This document shows, in pieces, positions 7,424 through 14,054 of a stretch of 64,000 bases of DNA. The notes beneath the pieces are model-generated. The model worked only from the letters and a program-made list of their open reading frames with translations, was not told the DNA's origin and made no database searches. Every line of letters begins with the position of its first letter. The stretch's first letter is position 1. Source of the DNA: JADFNB01 sp036397455 (GTDB lineage Bacteria; Gemmatimonadota; Gemmatimonadetes; Gemmatimonadales; GWC2-71-9); contig DASWIX010000042.1 in the NCBI GenBank assembly GCA_036397455.1, forward strand, positions 62,001 through 126,000, read 5' to 3'. Both the position numbers and the translations under genes were made by a program.

Positions 7424-8200
7424 CTATTCCCTGACTCTGAGCGTTCGCGCCGGTGCCGGGAACGACAGATCGCCCGGATCCTCCGCCGTGAGGAGCCGCA
7501 TCAGACGCGGATTGATGAACAGCTTCTCGCGGCCCACCTTGACCTCCTCCAGCACGCCGGCACTCGCAAGTTGCTTTAAGTACACGGCCGCCGTCTGGCG
7601 CTGGGCAATCCCGGCCTCGACGACGTTCTTGATCCGGCAGTAGGGCTGAACGAAGATGAGCTCCACCAGCTCCCTGCTGTACGCCCCGTACACCTCCGCG
7701 CGGACATACTCGGCCGTCTCCTGCATCAGTTGTCGAATGGCGCGGATGCGCTCCGTAGTCCAGCGCGCCGTCTCGTCCACCGCACGCAACATATAGAGAA
7801 TCCAGTCCTCCCACGCGTCGTGTGTGGTCACCGCCAGGAGCAGCCGGTAATAGTCCGCCTTCCTTCGAATGATCGCGCGGCTCAGATACAGCACCGGAAG
7901 CTCCAGAAGCTCCTGCTCCACGAGAAAGAGCAGATTGAGAATCCGCCCCGTGCGTCCGTTGCCGTCGGTGAACGGGTGGATCGCCTCGAACTGGTAGTGC
8001 GCCACCGCCATCCGGATAAGAGGGTCCACCTCCTCGGCATCGTGAAGAAACCGCTCCCAATTGGCCAGAAGCGTTCGCAACGCTGCCTCGCCCTCGGGCG
8101 GCGTGTACACCACCCCGCCGGTTGCCTCGTTCACCAGCGCGGCCCCCGGCACGCGGCGCACATCCAGGTTCACGCCACGCAACGTGCGGCATAGTTCCAC
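7424..8200 (-). CDS. Fic-family protein (AMPylator/phosphotransferase fold), N-terminally truncated
   Basis: The frame has 258 residues from a GTG. The Fic motif HPFTDGNGRTGR is complete, with the catalytic His and the anion-binding GNGR, preceded by the family segment VRRVPG...VVYTPPEGEAALR and followed by a C-terminal winged-helix-like region (QRQTAAVYLKQLASAGVLEE). Full-length relatives have about 110 more N-terminal residues, including the inhibitory helix (S/T)xxx(E/D)GN; these are missing. Homology-like sequence (KPLATATA) continues upstream of the GTG without a start and stops near 8240, where the FG-GAP pseudogene ends. If expressed, the protein might be deregulated because its inhibitory helix is lost; more likely it is a decaying fragment. 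It is adjacent to the mod remnant. Confidence 0.75.
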   Translation of the reverse strand: MELCRTLRGVNLDVRRVPGAALVNEATGGVVYTPPEGEAALRTLLANWERFLHDAEEVDPLIRMAVAHYQFEAIHPFTDGNGRTGRILNLLFLVEQELLELPVLYLSRAIIRRKADYYRLLLAVTTHDAWEDWILYMLRAVDETARWTTERIRAIRQLMQETAEYVRAEVYGAYSRELVELIFVQPYCRIKNVVEAGIAQRQTAAVYLKQLASAGVLEEVKVGREKLFINPRLMRLLTAEDPGDLSFPAPARTLRVRE

Positions 8201-8261
8201 CGCCGTTGCCGTGGCGAGCGGCTTCTGCCCGTCGGGTCGCTGCTGCGGTCCTGCGGCCCGT

Positions 8262-9202
8262 CGCCGGCCCGTTCGCCGTCGAGCGTCATGAGCACCGACC
8301 CGTCCCTGCCAGCGTAGACGTACGCACGGCCGGCGCTCTCACCCATGGCATCGTTCTGCGGAGCGCCGACGAGCAGGTCGGCGTATCCGTCCCCGTCGGC
8401 GTCGCCGATGTCTGAGACTCTCCGCCCGAACGCGTCGTCGGCCTGCTCACCGTGCAGCTCGTGCAGTACGCTCCCGTCGTCACCGGAGTACACGAACGTG
8501 CGTGCGCCCCCGGGCGCCCCGGCGATCACATCGGGAATGCCGTCCGCGTTCACGTCCCCCGCCGCTTCGATCCCGATACCGAGCTGATAGCCGGCTTCGC
8601 CGGTCGCGCTCCACAACAACGCGCCCGTGCGGCCGGAGTACGTGTAAACTCTTCCGGCGTTCGGTCCGTTTCCTGAAAACGTCGGGGCCGACGTGGTGAC
8701 GTCGTTGACGCCATCCCCACCGACGTCGCCGATATGGCGCGCGATCCAGCCGAATTGGTCACCCTGCGCTTCGCCGCGCCATTCCCGCAGGATCTCGACG
8801 TCGCGTTCCACGAACGGATCGGCAAACTCCGCCTCCGTCGGGAACAACGCGCGATACCGCGGATCGGTGCGCAGGCTGTTGCCCTCGGTGTCGAACGCGA
8901 TGTTGGTCATGTTCATCCGGCCGGTCTCGATCGAGCGGCGCAGCCAAGCAAACGCCCACCAGCGCCGCGTCGAGATCGCGGTTGGCGTGTCGCGCGAATC
9001 GCAGCAACAGCCACGCACGCGCATGCTCCGGCTCACCGGCGACGACAGCTTCGAGCATCGTGGCCGCTTCATCGTACTAGCGTTGCTGAATCAACTGTCG
9101 CGCCGCGGGAACCGTCGCCGTGGCCTGGGCAGCCGTCAGGCGAGGTATCGCGGCGAGACTACCTACCAGTCCCAGCACGGCGAGCGACGAGGCCCGGCAC
9201 AT
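8262..9202 (-). pseudogene. Decayed exported TPR/FG-GAP repeat protein
   Basis: Three lesions are visible. From ATG 9202 a signal peptide is read (MCRASSLAVLGLVGSLAAIP, cleavage near T-A-A-Q). The frame stops at TAG 9077-9079, then continues directly with a TPR-like segment (YDEAATMLEAVVAGEPEHAR). Near 8950 the frame shifts to one coding a linker (RRSIETGRMNMTNIAFD) and at least three FG-GAP beta-propeller repeats with calcium-type loops (DVNADGIPD, DADGDGYAD). After GERAGDG the propeller ends abruptly and Fic-related sequence begins. The ancestral protein was probably secreted and calcium-binding. Coordinates of the frameshift and 3' junction are approximate. Confidence 0.7.
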
Positions 9203-9258
9203 CGGTCGAACTCCAGGTCTTTGAAGTCGTGCCTGAGCCCCGACCCCACCACGTGGGT

Positions 9259-9972
9259 TCACTCGTCGACGGCGTCCGGCGGCACGACGATGTTGCGTTT
9301 GAGCAGGTACACGCCGAGGTAGAAGAACGGCGTATCGAGCAGGGCGAAGACGACTTTGAACGCGTACGAACTGAGCATGAGCGGGACCAACTTCGCGACC
9401 GAATCGATGTCGGCCCCCAGCCCGCCCGACGCGTAGAGGATGGAGAGGATCAGCATCGTATCGACGAGCTGGCTCCCGATCGTGGAGAAATTGTTGCGCA
9501 ACCACAGGTGCCGGCCCTTGGTCAGCCGCTTCCAGAAATGGAAGGCCTGCACGTCGAGCGACTGTGCGACCAGGTACGCGATCATCGATGCGACCACGTT
9601 CGGCTTCATGAAATCGTACACCGTATCGAACGTCGACGCGGCGCCCGACACGCCCGACGCATCCGGCAAGACATGCCCGAGCGCCACCAGGCCGAGCATG
9701 AAGATGTTCATGACGAATCCGATCCACACGAGCTGTTGTGCCCGCCGTCGGCCGTAGATCTCCGACATGAGGTCGGTGGCGAGGAACGTGATCGGGTAGG
9801 CGAGCAGTCCCGCCGGAATCACGAACAGCCCCAGATCGACGAACTTGGTGACGCCGATGATGTTCCCGACCGTGAGCGACGTGAGAAAGATCCCGCTGAG
9901 CAGCAAAGAGAACGCGTCGCTGAACCGCTCGGCCTTGCTCGGGGCGAACCGCGGGGCGGGGGCAGTGGTCAT
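9259..9972 (-). CDS. Queuosine precursor transporter, YhhQ/VUT family
   Basis: The protein has 237 residues with about six hydrophobic segments. Family features include an N-terminal TVGNIIGVTKFVDLG, the segment PITFLATDLMSEIYGRRRAQQLV (the conserved F-x-x-T-D-L-x-x-E-x-Y-G), IAYLVAQSLDVQAFHFWK and LRNNFSTIGSQLVDTMLIL. YhhQ imports queuosine precursors (preQ0/preQ1) across the inner membrane for tRNA wobble modification, and the length fits. It appears monocistronic, 32 bases downstream of the racemase-like gene on the same strand. No queuosine biosynthesis gene lies in the window, consistent with a salvage role, but this cannot be tested here. Confidence 0.88.
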   Translation of the reverse strand: MTTAPAPRFAPSKAERFSDAFSLLLSGIFLTSLTVGNIIGVTKFVDLGLFVIPAGLLAYPITFLATDLMSEIYGRRRAQQLVWIGFVMNIFMLGLVALGHVLPDASGVSGAASTFDTVYDFMKPNVVASMIAYLVAQSLDVQAFHFWKRLTKGRHLWLRNNFSTIGSQLVDTMLILSILYASGGLGADIDSVAKLVPLMLSSYAFKVVFALLDTPFFYLGVYLLKRNIVVPPDAVDE

Positions 9973-10004
9973 CAGATTGGCACTCCAAGCTGATCGAACG
10001 GTCG

Positions 10005-11057
10005 CTACCAGAGATCGCCCATCGTGTACCCCTCCGGGAAGGGATCGCTGCGATCGAGGATGAACTCACTCCGGCCGGTGATCCAGCCACGGCCCGTCAC
10101 GACCGGCACGACCGCATCGTAGTCGCCCACGCGGGTCGTGCGCACCAGCCGGCCGGTGAACGTGGTGCCGAGTGGGCCCTCGTGCACGAAATCAGTATCG
10201 AGGGCGAGCAGGCCCTTCGCATGCAGTACCGCCATCTTCGCTGAGGTGCCGGTCCCGCACGGGCACCTGTCAAGCGCGCCGGTCCACGTGTCAAGTCGAT
10301 CCCAGTCGACCGCGCCGGTCGAGACCACGACCGCGTTCTTACGATGGGCGCCGCGGACGGTCGGGGCCCCGGACAGTTGTGCAATCGACACGCCGCTGAT
10401 CTCAGGTTGCTCGGGATGGCTCACCGGCAACTGCTCCGCGGCCGCCTGTCGCAGCATCGCGCCGACCCGAGCGATCTCAGCGCCATTCTCCGGACGGAGC
10501 GATATGCCAAGCGCCTCCGCGTCGGCAATGACGTAGAACATGCCGCCGTAGGCGACATCGACGGTGACCGTGCCCAGGTACGGGACGTCAAGCGCGGCGT
10601 CGAGGTGTGTGGCGAATGACGGCACGTTCTCGAATGAGATGGCCAGCGCCATTCCGTCTTCGACCATGGCGCGAATCCGAATCAAGCCGGCCGGCGCTTC
10701 GAGCGTCAGTTCGGTGACCGGCTCAGTGACGTCGACCATGCCGGTCTCGATCAGCACGGTTGCCACGCAGATCGTGTTGCTGCCGGACATCGGCGGGTAC
10801 TCGGTCTGCTCCATGATCACGAAACCGGCGTCCGCCTCGGGCCGAGTCGGCGGGAGCAACAGGTTGCAGCAAAGCGCCGGGTAGCCACGTGGCTCCCTGA
10901 GCATCAGCTTGCGCAGACCGTCGGCGTGCCGCTCGAGGTATCGCATCTTCTCGAACATCGAGTACCCCGGTACGTCCGGCACGCCGCCGACGATCACCCG
11001 CCCCGGCTCTCCCGCGGCGTGCGCGTCGACCGCAAGGATCTTCCTCGGTGTTTGCAC
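10005..11057 (-). CDS. Proline racemase-superfamily enzyme (hydroxyproline epimerase/dehydratase type)
   Basis: The protein has 350 residues, normal for the family. The N-terminal D-A-H-A-A-G-E-P-x-R motif and the second catalytic site D-R-C-P-C-G-T-G-T-S-A (Cys267) are intact. The first catalytic position, Cys in proline racemase and 4-hydroxyproline 2-epimerase, is Ser91 in PPMSGSNTI. Ser/Cys members are known in the superfamily and have been linked to hydroxyproline epimerisation; Cys/Thr members are trans-3-hydroxyproline dehydratases. The enzyme is cytoplasmic and uses two general acid/base residues without cofactor. No hydroxyproline catabolic genes (D-hydroxyproline oxidase, deaminase) are beside it, so the substrate stays open. 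Confidence 0.88.
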   Translation of the reverse strand: MQTPRKILAVDAHAAGEPGRVIVGGVPDVPGYSMFEKMRYLERHADGLRKLMLREPRGYPALCCNLLLPPTRPEADAGFVIMEQTEYPPMSGSNTICVATVLIETGMVDVTEPVTELTLEAPAGLIRIRAMVEDGMALAISFENVPSFATHLDAALDVPYLGTVTVDVAYGGMFYVIADAEALGISLRPENGAEIARVGAMLRQAAAEQLPVSHPEQPEISGVSIAQLSGAPTVRGAHRKNAVVVSTGAVDWDRLDTWTGALDRCPCGTGTSAKMAVLHAKGLLALDTDFVHEGPLGTTFTGRLVRTTRVGDYDAVVPVVTGRGWITGRSEFILDRSDPFPEGYTMGDLW

Positions 11058-11182
11058 CGTTCTTCCTGGCGATGGACGGAGCGAACTCTAGGGAAGGTGG
11101 GCACGAGCCGCAATCACGACTGTCCGCCGCTGCGGCTCCACGGCCCAGGGTGGCCTGATCCCAGGAATCCACAAGGGGAAAG

Positions 11183-11668
11183 CTAGGGTCCAGCAGCGCG
11201 GGCAGCCGGCGGTGCTGGAATCGGCACGGTCATATCCGCAGTCACGATTTCGAAACTCAATTCACCCCTCGTCTTGTCGCAGATCATTCGCCATCTATCG
11301 ATGATATCCCTGCCGAGCAGGGATGGAAGCTGCAAGTACTCCGGAGAAAACGGCGCAACCAAGACCTTTAGGACGTATACGTAGACGGCCACTGTAGGTT
11401 CGGCAAAGATCACAGCCGCGACTTCCTGAAACATTCTTGCCGGTCCACCGACGCCGCCAACATCTGCTTGATCGGTGAACTTTGCAGGATCGAGCCCTGT
11501 CCTAATCATGTCAACTGGCATGATCACAGTACGGTCGGCTCCCGTATCCACAAGGAAGGATATGTCTACGGTAGTATTGGAACTAGGAAACAATAGGCGC
11601 CCCTCAACATATGGAGCGCCCGTCGTGCCGCCGTACCTGCCGGCGAAGGACACGTGGAGTGTAGTCAT
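11183..11668 (-). CDS. Retropepsin-like aspartyl protease
   Basis: The protein has 161 residues. The single catalytic motif FLVDTGADRTVI (Asp41-Thr-Gly) and the C-terminal LLGRDIIDRW (about 117-126) are the two hallmarks of bacterial retropepsin-like proteases, which work as homodimers with one Asp from each subunit. No signal peptide or membrane segment is seen, so it should be cytoplasmic. The gene lies five bases after a DUF5678 gene on the same strand, and the two form a unit. Base composition is near 50% GC over several 60-base stretches counted by hand, clearly lower than the neighbours, which suggests horizontal transfer. Natural substrates of these proteins are mostly unknown. Confidence 0.82.
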   Translation of the reverse strand: MTTLHVSFAGRYGGTTGAPYVEGRLLFPSSNTTVDISFLVDTGADRTVIMPVDMIRTGLDPAKFTDQADVGGVGGPARMFQEVAAVIFAEPTVAVYVYVLKVLVAPFSPEYLQLPSLLGRDIIDRWRMICDKTRGELSFEIVTADMTVPIPAPPAARAAGP

Positions 11669-11673
11669 CGGGC

Positions 11674-11964
11674 CTACAGGATGAGGGCGCGCCTCGGTCT
11701 GTCGATATACCGGATGATCAGCTTGCTCTTGGGTAGACCGAGTAGCTCTACTTCCCGAATCAGTTCTGGCAGCGAGTCTGCTTGCGCGCGCACCTCACCT
11801 GCAAGGAGTGCGATCCACTGCTTGGGATACTTCTTGATAATCTCAGATCGTTCGGACGAGAGGAAGTTTGCGCTCTTGCTAAACTCCTGAAGGTCTTGAT
11901 CAACAACGTGGGGGTCTCCGACCAGGGCTAGAACCCTCGCCTTCTCTGCGTTGTCAACTGACAT
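11674..11964 (-). CDS. DUF5678-like small protein paired with the aspartyl protease
   Basis: The protein has 96 residues from ATG 11964; the frame is open further upstream to 12066 but that part looks non-coding. The core I-x-K-K-Y-P-K-Q-W-I-A-L-L-A-G-E-V followed by a short helix (SLPELIREVELLG) and a strand (LIIRYIDRP) fits DUF5678, a fold of about 50 residues repeatedly found next to retropepsin-like proteases. The N-terminal 40 residues are charged and probably helical. No catalytic residues are recognisable. Because the pair is compact, low in GC and co-directed, this protein may be the partner or substrate of the protease; this is inference from context. Confidence 0.65.
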   Translation of the reverse strand: MSVDNAEKARVLALVGDPHVVDQDLQEFSKSANFLSSERSEIIKKYPKQWIALLAGEVRAQADSLPELIREVELLGLPKSKLIIRYIDRPRRALIL

Positions 11965-12059
11965 GCTCACCCCGCGCTGAGTGGTTTTCGTGCTCGTAAT
12001 GATAAACCCTAACATTAAGTGACGCAAACACTTATGCCACCGCGAGGGATCTCGCACCG

Positions 12060-12076
12060 TTGTCAAGTCTTGACAA
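12060..12076. promoter_or_regulatory. Perfect 17-bp palindrome upstream of the DUF5678/protease pair
   Basis: TTGTCAAG and CTTGACAA form an inverted repeat around a single T. It lies about 95 bases upstream of the DUF5678 start in AT-richer DNA and contains a TTGACA hexamer on each strand, so it could be an operator overlapping a -35 box. No cognate regulator is encoded next to it. Confidence 0.4.
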
Positions 12077-12085
12077 TATAAGGGC

Positions 12086-12111
12086 TTAGACCGGCTATGG
12101 CCGGGTCTAGA
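12086..12111. terminator. Hairpin between the protease pair and the ArsR operon
   Basis: TAGACC-GGC pairs with GCC-GGTCTA around a TATG loop with one bulged G. It lies in the 240-base gap between divergent genes. There is no T-run, so it may be a structural boundary rather than an intrinsic terminator. Confidence 0.3.
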
Positions 12112-12171
12112 TCGCTACCTCTCAACATCACAAAACGGGGGGCCCGGATCGCTCCGAGGCCCAGACCAGCG

Positions 12172-12220
12172 TTGACAGGAAGCCAATAATAAGTTATTAC
12201 GTATATTCGTGATAACTTAT
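12172..12220 (+). promoter_or_regulatory. ArsR promoter with overlapping palindromic operator, near-leaderless
   Basis: TTGACA (12172-12177), a 17-base spacer and TATTAC (12195-12200) form a good sigma-70 promoter. The expected transcription start near 12207 is only about two bases before the GTG start codon at 12209. A perfect 9-bp inverted repeat, ATAAGTTAT (12189-12197) and ATAACTTAT (12212-12220), straddles the -10 box and the start codon; this is a likely autoregulatory ArsR operator. Confidence 0.65.
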
Positions 12221-12508
12221 GATAAGGTCCTGGACGCGCTGGCCGACCGCACCCGGCGCAGCATCGTGGAGTTGCTCCGCACCGGCCCGAAACGCGTGGG
12301 CGAGCTATCGGCGGCGTTGCCGGTGAGCCAGCCGGCGGTGTCGCAGCACCTGCGTGTCCTGCGTGAAGCGGGTTTGGTCGAGAGCCGCCGAGAGGGTACG
12401 CGCCGCATCTACCGGCTCCGCCCGGAGGGCCTGAATGCCCTCAGGGACTACGCCGCGTCTTTCTGGTCTTCCGTCTTGGATCACTTCAAAGGAGAGCAAC
12501 ATGCCTGA
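12209..12508 (+). CDS. ArsR-family winged-helix repressor
   Basis: The protein has 99 residues from GTG 12209. The sequence DKVLDALADRTRRSIVELLR, then a recognition helix in PVSQPAVSQHLRVLREAGLV and the wing RREGTRRIYRL, is the canonical ArsR HTH. No metal-binding Cys motif (ELCVCDL) is present, so it belongs to the non-metal group that regularly precedes SRPBCC/AHSA1 genes. It is followed by an AHSA1 gene overlapping by eight bases, a membrane protein gene and a CopD-like gene, all co-directed. An operator over its own start codon suggests negative autoregulation of the operon; the ligand is unknown. Confidence 0.9.
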   Translation: MITYDKVLDALADRTRRSIVELLRTGPKRVGELSAALPVSQPAVSQHLRVLREAGLVESRREGTRRIYRLRPEGLNALRDYAASFWSSVLDHFKGEQHA

Positions 12509-12962
12509 ACCCAACGCAACCGCCCAGCTTCCCCCCGTTGTCAAACGCATCACCGTACCGATGGTGCCCCGGGCGGCGTTCGAGCGTTTCACCGCAGGCA
12601 TCGCAACGTGGTGGCCGATGGACACCCACTCGGTTGCGGGCGAGCAGACGGCCGCCGTGATCATCGAACCCAAGGTCGGCGGGCGGTTCTACGAGCGCGC
12701 GCGGGACGGGTCCGAATCGGACTGGGGGGAGATCACGGTGTGGGAGCCGCCAGGGCGCTTGGTGACGACGTGGCACCCCGGTCGGGGCCCAGAGTCGGCA
12801 CAGGAGGTGGAGATCACGTTCGCGCCCCAGGAAACGGGGACGCTCGTGGAGTTGACCCACCGGCACTGGGAAGCGATGGGCGAAGACGCCGCCGATGTCC
12901 GCGGCCGATACGACGGCGGATGGCAACATGTGCTGGCGCTGTTCGAGCAGGCGGCCACATGA
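12501..12962 (+). CDS. SRPBCC/AHSA1-domain protein
   Basis: The protein has 153 residues. ATG 12501 follows GGAGAG and overlaps the ArsR stop. The sequence VVKRITVPMVPRAAFERFT, TWWPMDTHS, P-K-V-G-G-R-F-Y-E-R and WGEITVWEPPGRLVTTW is the START-like helix-grip fold of the AHSA1 (activator of Hsp90 ATPase homologue 1-like) group, ending in the typical GWQHVLALFE helix. Such proteins bind hydrophobic ligands; in bacteria they are almost always paired with an ArsR regulator, as here. The biochemical function of this subgroup is not known. Cytoplasmic, no membrane segment. Confidence 0.88.
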   Translation: MPEPNATAQLPPVVKRITVPMVPRAAFERFTAGIATWWPMDTHSVAGEQTAAVIIEPKVGGRFYERARDGSESDWGEITVWEPPGRLVTTWHPGRGPESAQEVEITFAPQETGTLVELTHRHWEAMGEDAADVRGRYDGGWQHVLALFEQAAT

Positions 12963-13381
12963 GCGGCCGCGCTTTGGTGCTCGGCGCGTTGATGGCGGGC
13001 ATCGTCGATCTCGCCCTCGGACTCGGCGGGGCCGCCCTGTGGGGCGGGGCGGCGCTCGAATCCGCCCTCGGAACAATCGGACTGACGATGCAGGCGACGG
13101 TCGGCGTTGCCGTGTCGCACACGCTCCAACGCCTGGTGTTCGGAGCCTCCACGGTCTGGCTCTACGTCGCGATGCGACCGCGGTTCGCGCGCGCGGGGCC
13201 GACGGCGATCGCCGCCGGACTCACGGCGTGGCTGATGATCTACGTGCTGTCGTCGTGGTACCTCGTGGCGATGGGTATCTTCCCCCTATCGCTCGGCGTC
13301 GCGTTGGTTGCGTGGGGATTGCCCGAGATGGTGATTACCACCTTCGCGGGAGCGTGGATCTACGAACGCGCGTCACGTTGA
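12959..13381 (+). CDS. Four-helix membrane protein of unknown function
   Basis: The protein has 140 residues. The ATG overlaps the preceding stop (ATGA). Four hydrophobic stretches are visible: residues about 5-30 (LVLGALMAGIVDLALGLGG), 40-70, 85-105 (GLTAWLMIYVLSSWYLVAMG) and 108-133. No motif links it to a known transporter or enzyme. Its place between AHSA1 and a CopD-like gene, with tight overlap, suggests co-expression under the ArsR repressor. Confidence 0.75.
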   Translation: MSGRALVLGALMAGIVDLALGLGGAALWGGAALESALGTIGLTMQATVGVAVSHTLQRLVFGASTVWLYVAMRPRFARAGPTAIAAGLTAWLMIYVLSSWYLVAMGIFPLSLGVALVAWGLPEMVITTFAGAWIYERASR

Positions 13382-13411
13382 CCTCTTCCCTCCGGGCCTC
13401 ATCGGGGTTCC

Positions 13412-13867
13412 ATGAACCAGACCATGTTCACGCTCGTTCTCTTCCTGCACGTGCTCGGCGCGTCCGTCTGGGCCGGTGGACATCTCGTGTTGAGCATCAC
13501 GATCCTGCCGCGTGCGCTCCGGGCACGCGACCCCGCCATCATCACCGCGTTCGAGGACGGGTTCGAGAAACTCGGTATCCCCGCCCTCCTGATCCAGGTC
13601 GTGACCGGGTTTCTGCTCGCGCAACGGCTGCTGCCGAATCACGCGCAGTGGTTCTCGTTCGACGGGCCGGTCGCGACGCACATCGGGATCAAGTTCATCC
13701 TGCTGTTGCTCACGATCATGCTCGCCGTTCACGCACGCGTGCGCCTCATCCCCAAGCTCGACGCCCACACGTTGCCCGCGCTGGCGGCCCACATCGTCGC
13801 GGTGACCGTACTCGCCGTGCTGTTCCTGCTCGTGGGTATCGGTTTCCGAACCGGTGGGATTCTGTAG
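13412..13867 (+). CDS. CopD-family membrane protein
   Basis: The protein has 151 residues with four predicted membrane helices. The N-terminal LVLFLHVLGASVWAGGHLVL has the H-x-x-x-A-x-x-W-x-G-G-H pattern of CopD/YkoY-type domains, in which the His residues bind copper or heme. The last helix ends in LFLLVGIGFRTGG. CopD proteins move copper across the inner membrane or take part in heme chemistry; the small single-domain versions are poorly characterised. It is the last gene of the ArsR operon, 30 bases after the membrane protein. Confidence 0.8.
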   Translation: MNQTMFTLVLFLHVLGASVWAGGHLVLSITILPRALRARDPAIITAFEDGFEKLGIPALLIQVVTGFLLAQRLLPNHAQWFSFDGPVATHIGIKFILLLLTIMLAVHARVRLIPKLDAHTLPALAAHIVAVTVLAVLFLLVGIGFRTGGIL

Positions 13868-13901
13868 CGTGCGGCACCGCGTTGATGGGAGCATATCGGG
13901 G

Positions 13902-14003
13902 ATTCCGGCGCTGAAGCGCCGGCTGTGCGCCTGCGGCGACGCGTGCTCAAGCACGCCTGCGTCGGCGCGCCAGCGGCGCGAACAGGGCTTGCAAGCCCGG
14001 AAT
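13902..14003. repeat. Multi-hairpin intergenic element flanked by ATTCCGG/CCGGAAT
   Basis: Inverted ends ATTCCGG (13902-13908) and CCGGAAT (13997-14003) enclose four stem-loops: CCGGCGC-TGAA-GCGCCGG, GCGTGC-TCAA-GCACGC, CGCGCC-AGC-GGCGCG and the palindrome GGGCTTGCAAGCCC. The TGAA/TCAA tetraloops recur near 14906 and 24474. This looks like a palindromic non-coding repeat (REP/PU-like), possibly a folded RNA or a DNA-binding site. Confidence 0.55.
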
Positions 14004-14054
14004 ACCGCCGGACGGACGGAGCGGGCGGGAACAGACTGACGGGACACGCGCGAC

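Noticed and set aside
9058..9085. Similarity of TAGTAC...GCGGCCAC near the FG-GAP stop to the dispersed 3' element
   Set aside because: The match is short, needs gaps, and the sequence is explained as TPR-coding DNA with a point stop; I do not count it as a third copy.
11674..12066. Longer start (12066) for the DUF5678 protein
   Set aside because: The extra 34 residues are not family-like and would run over the 17-bp palindrome; ATG 11964 begins the plausible protein.
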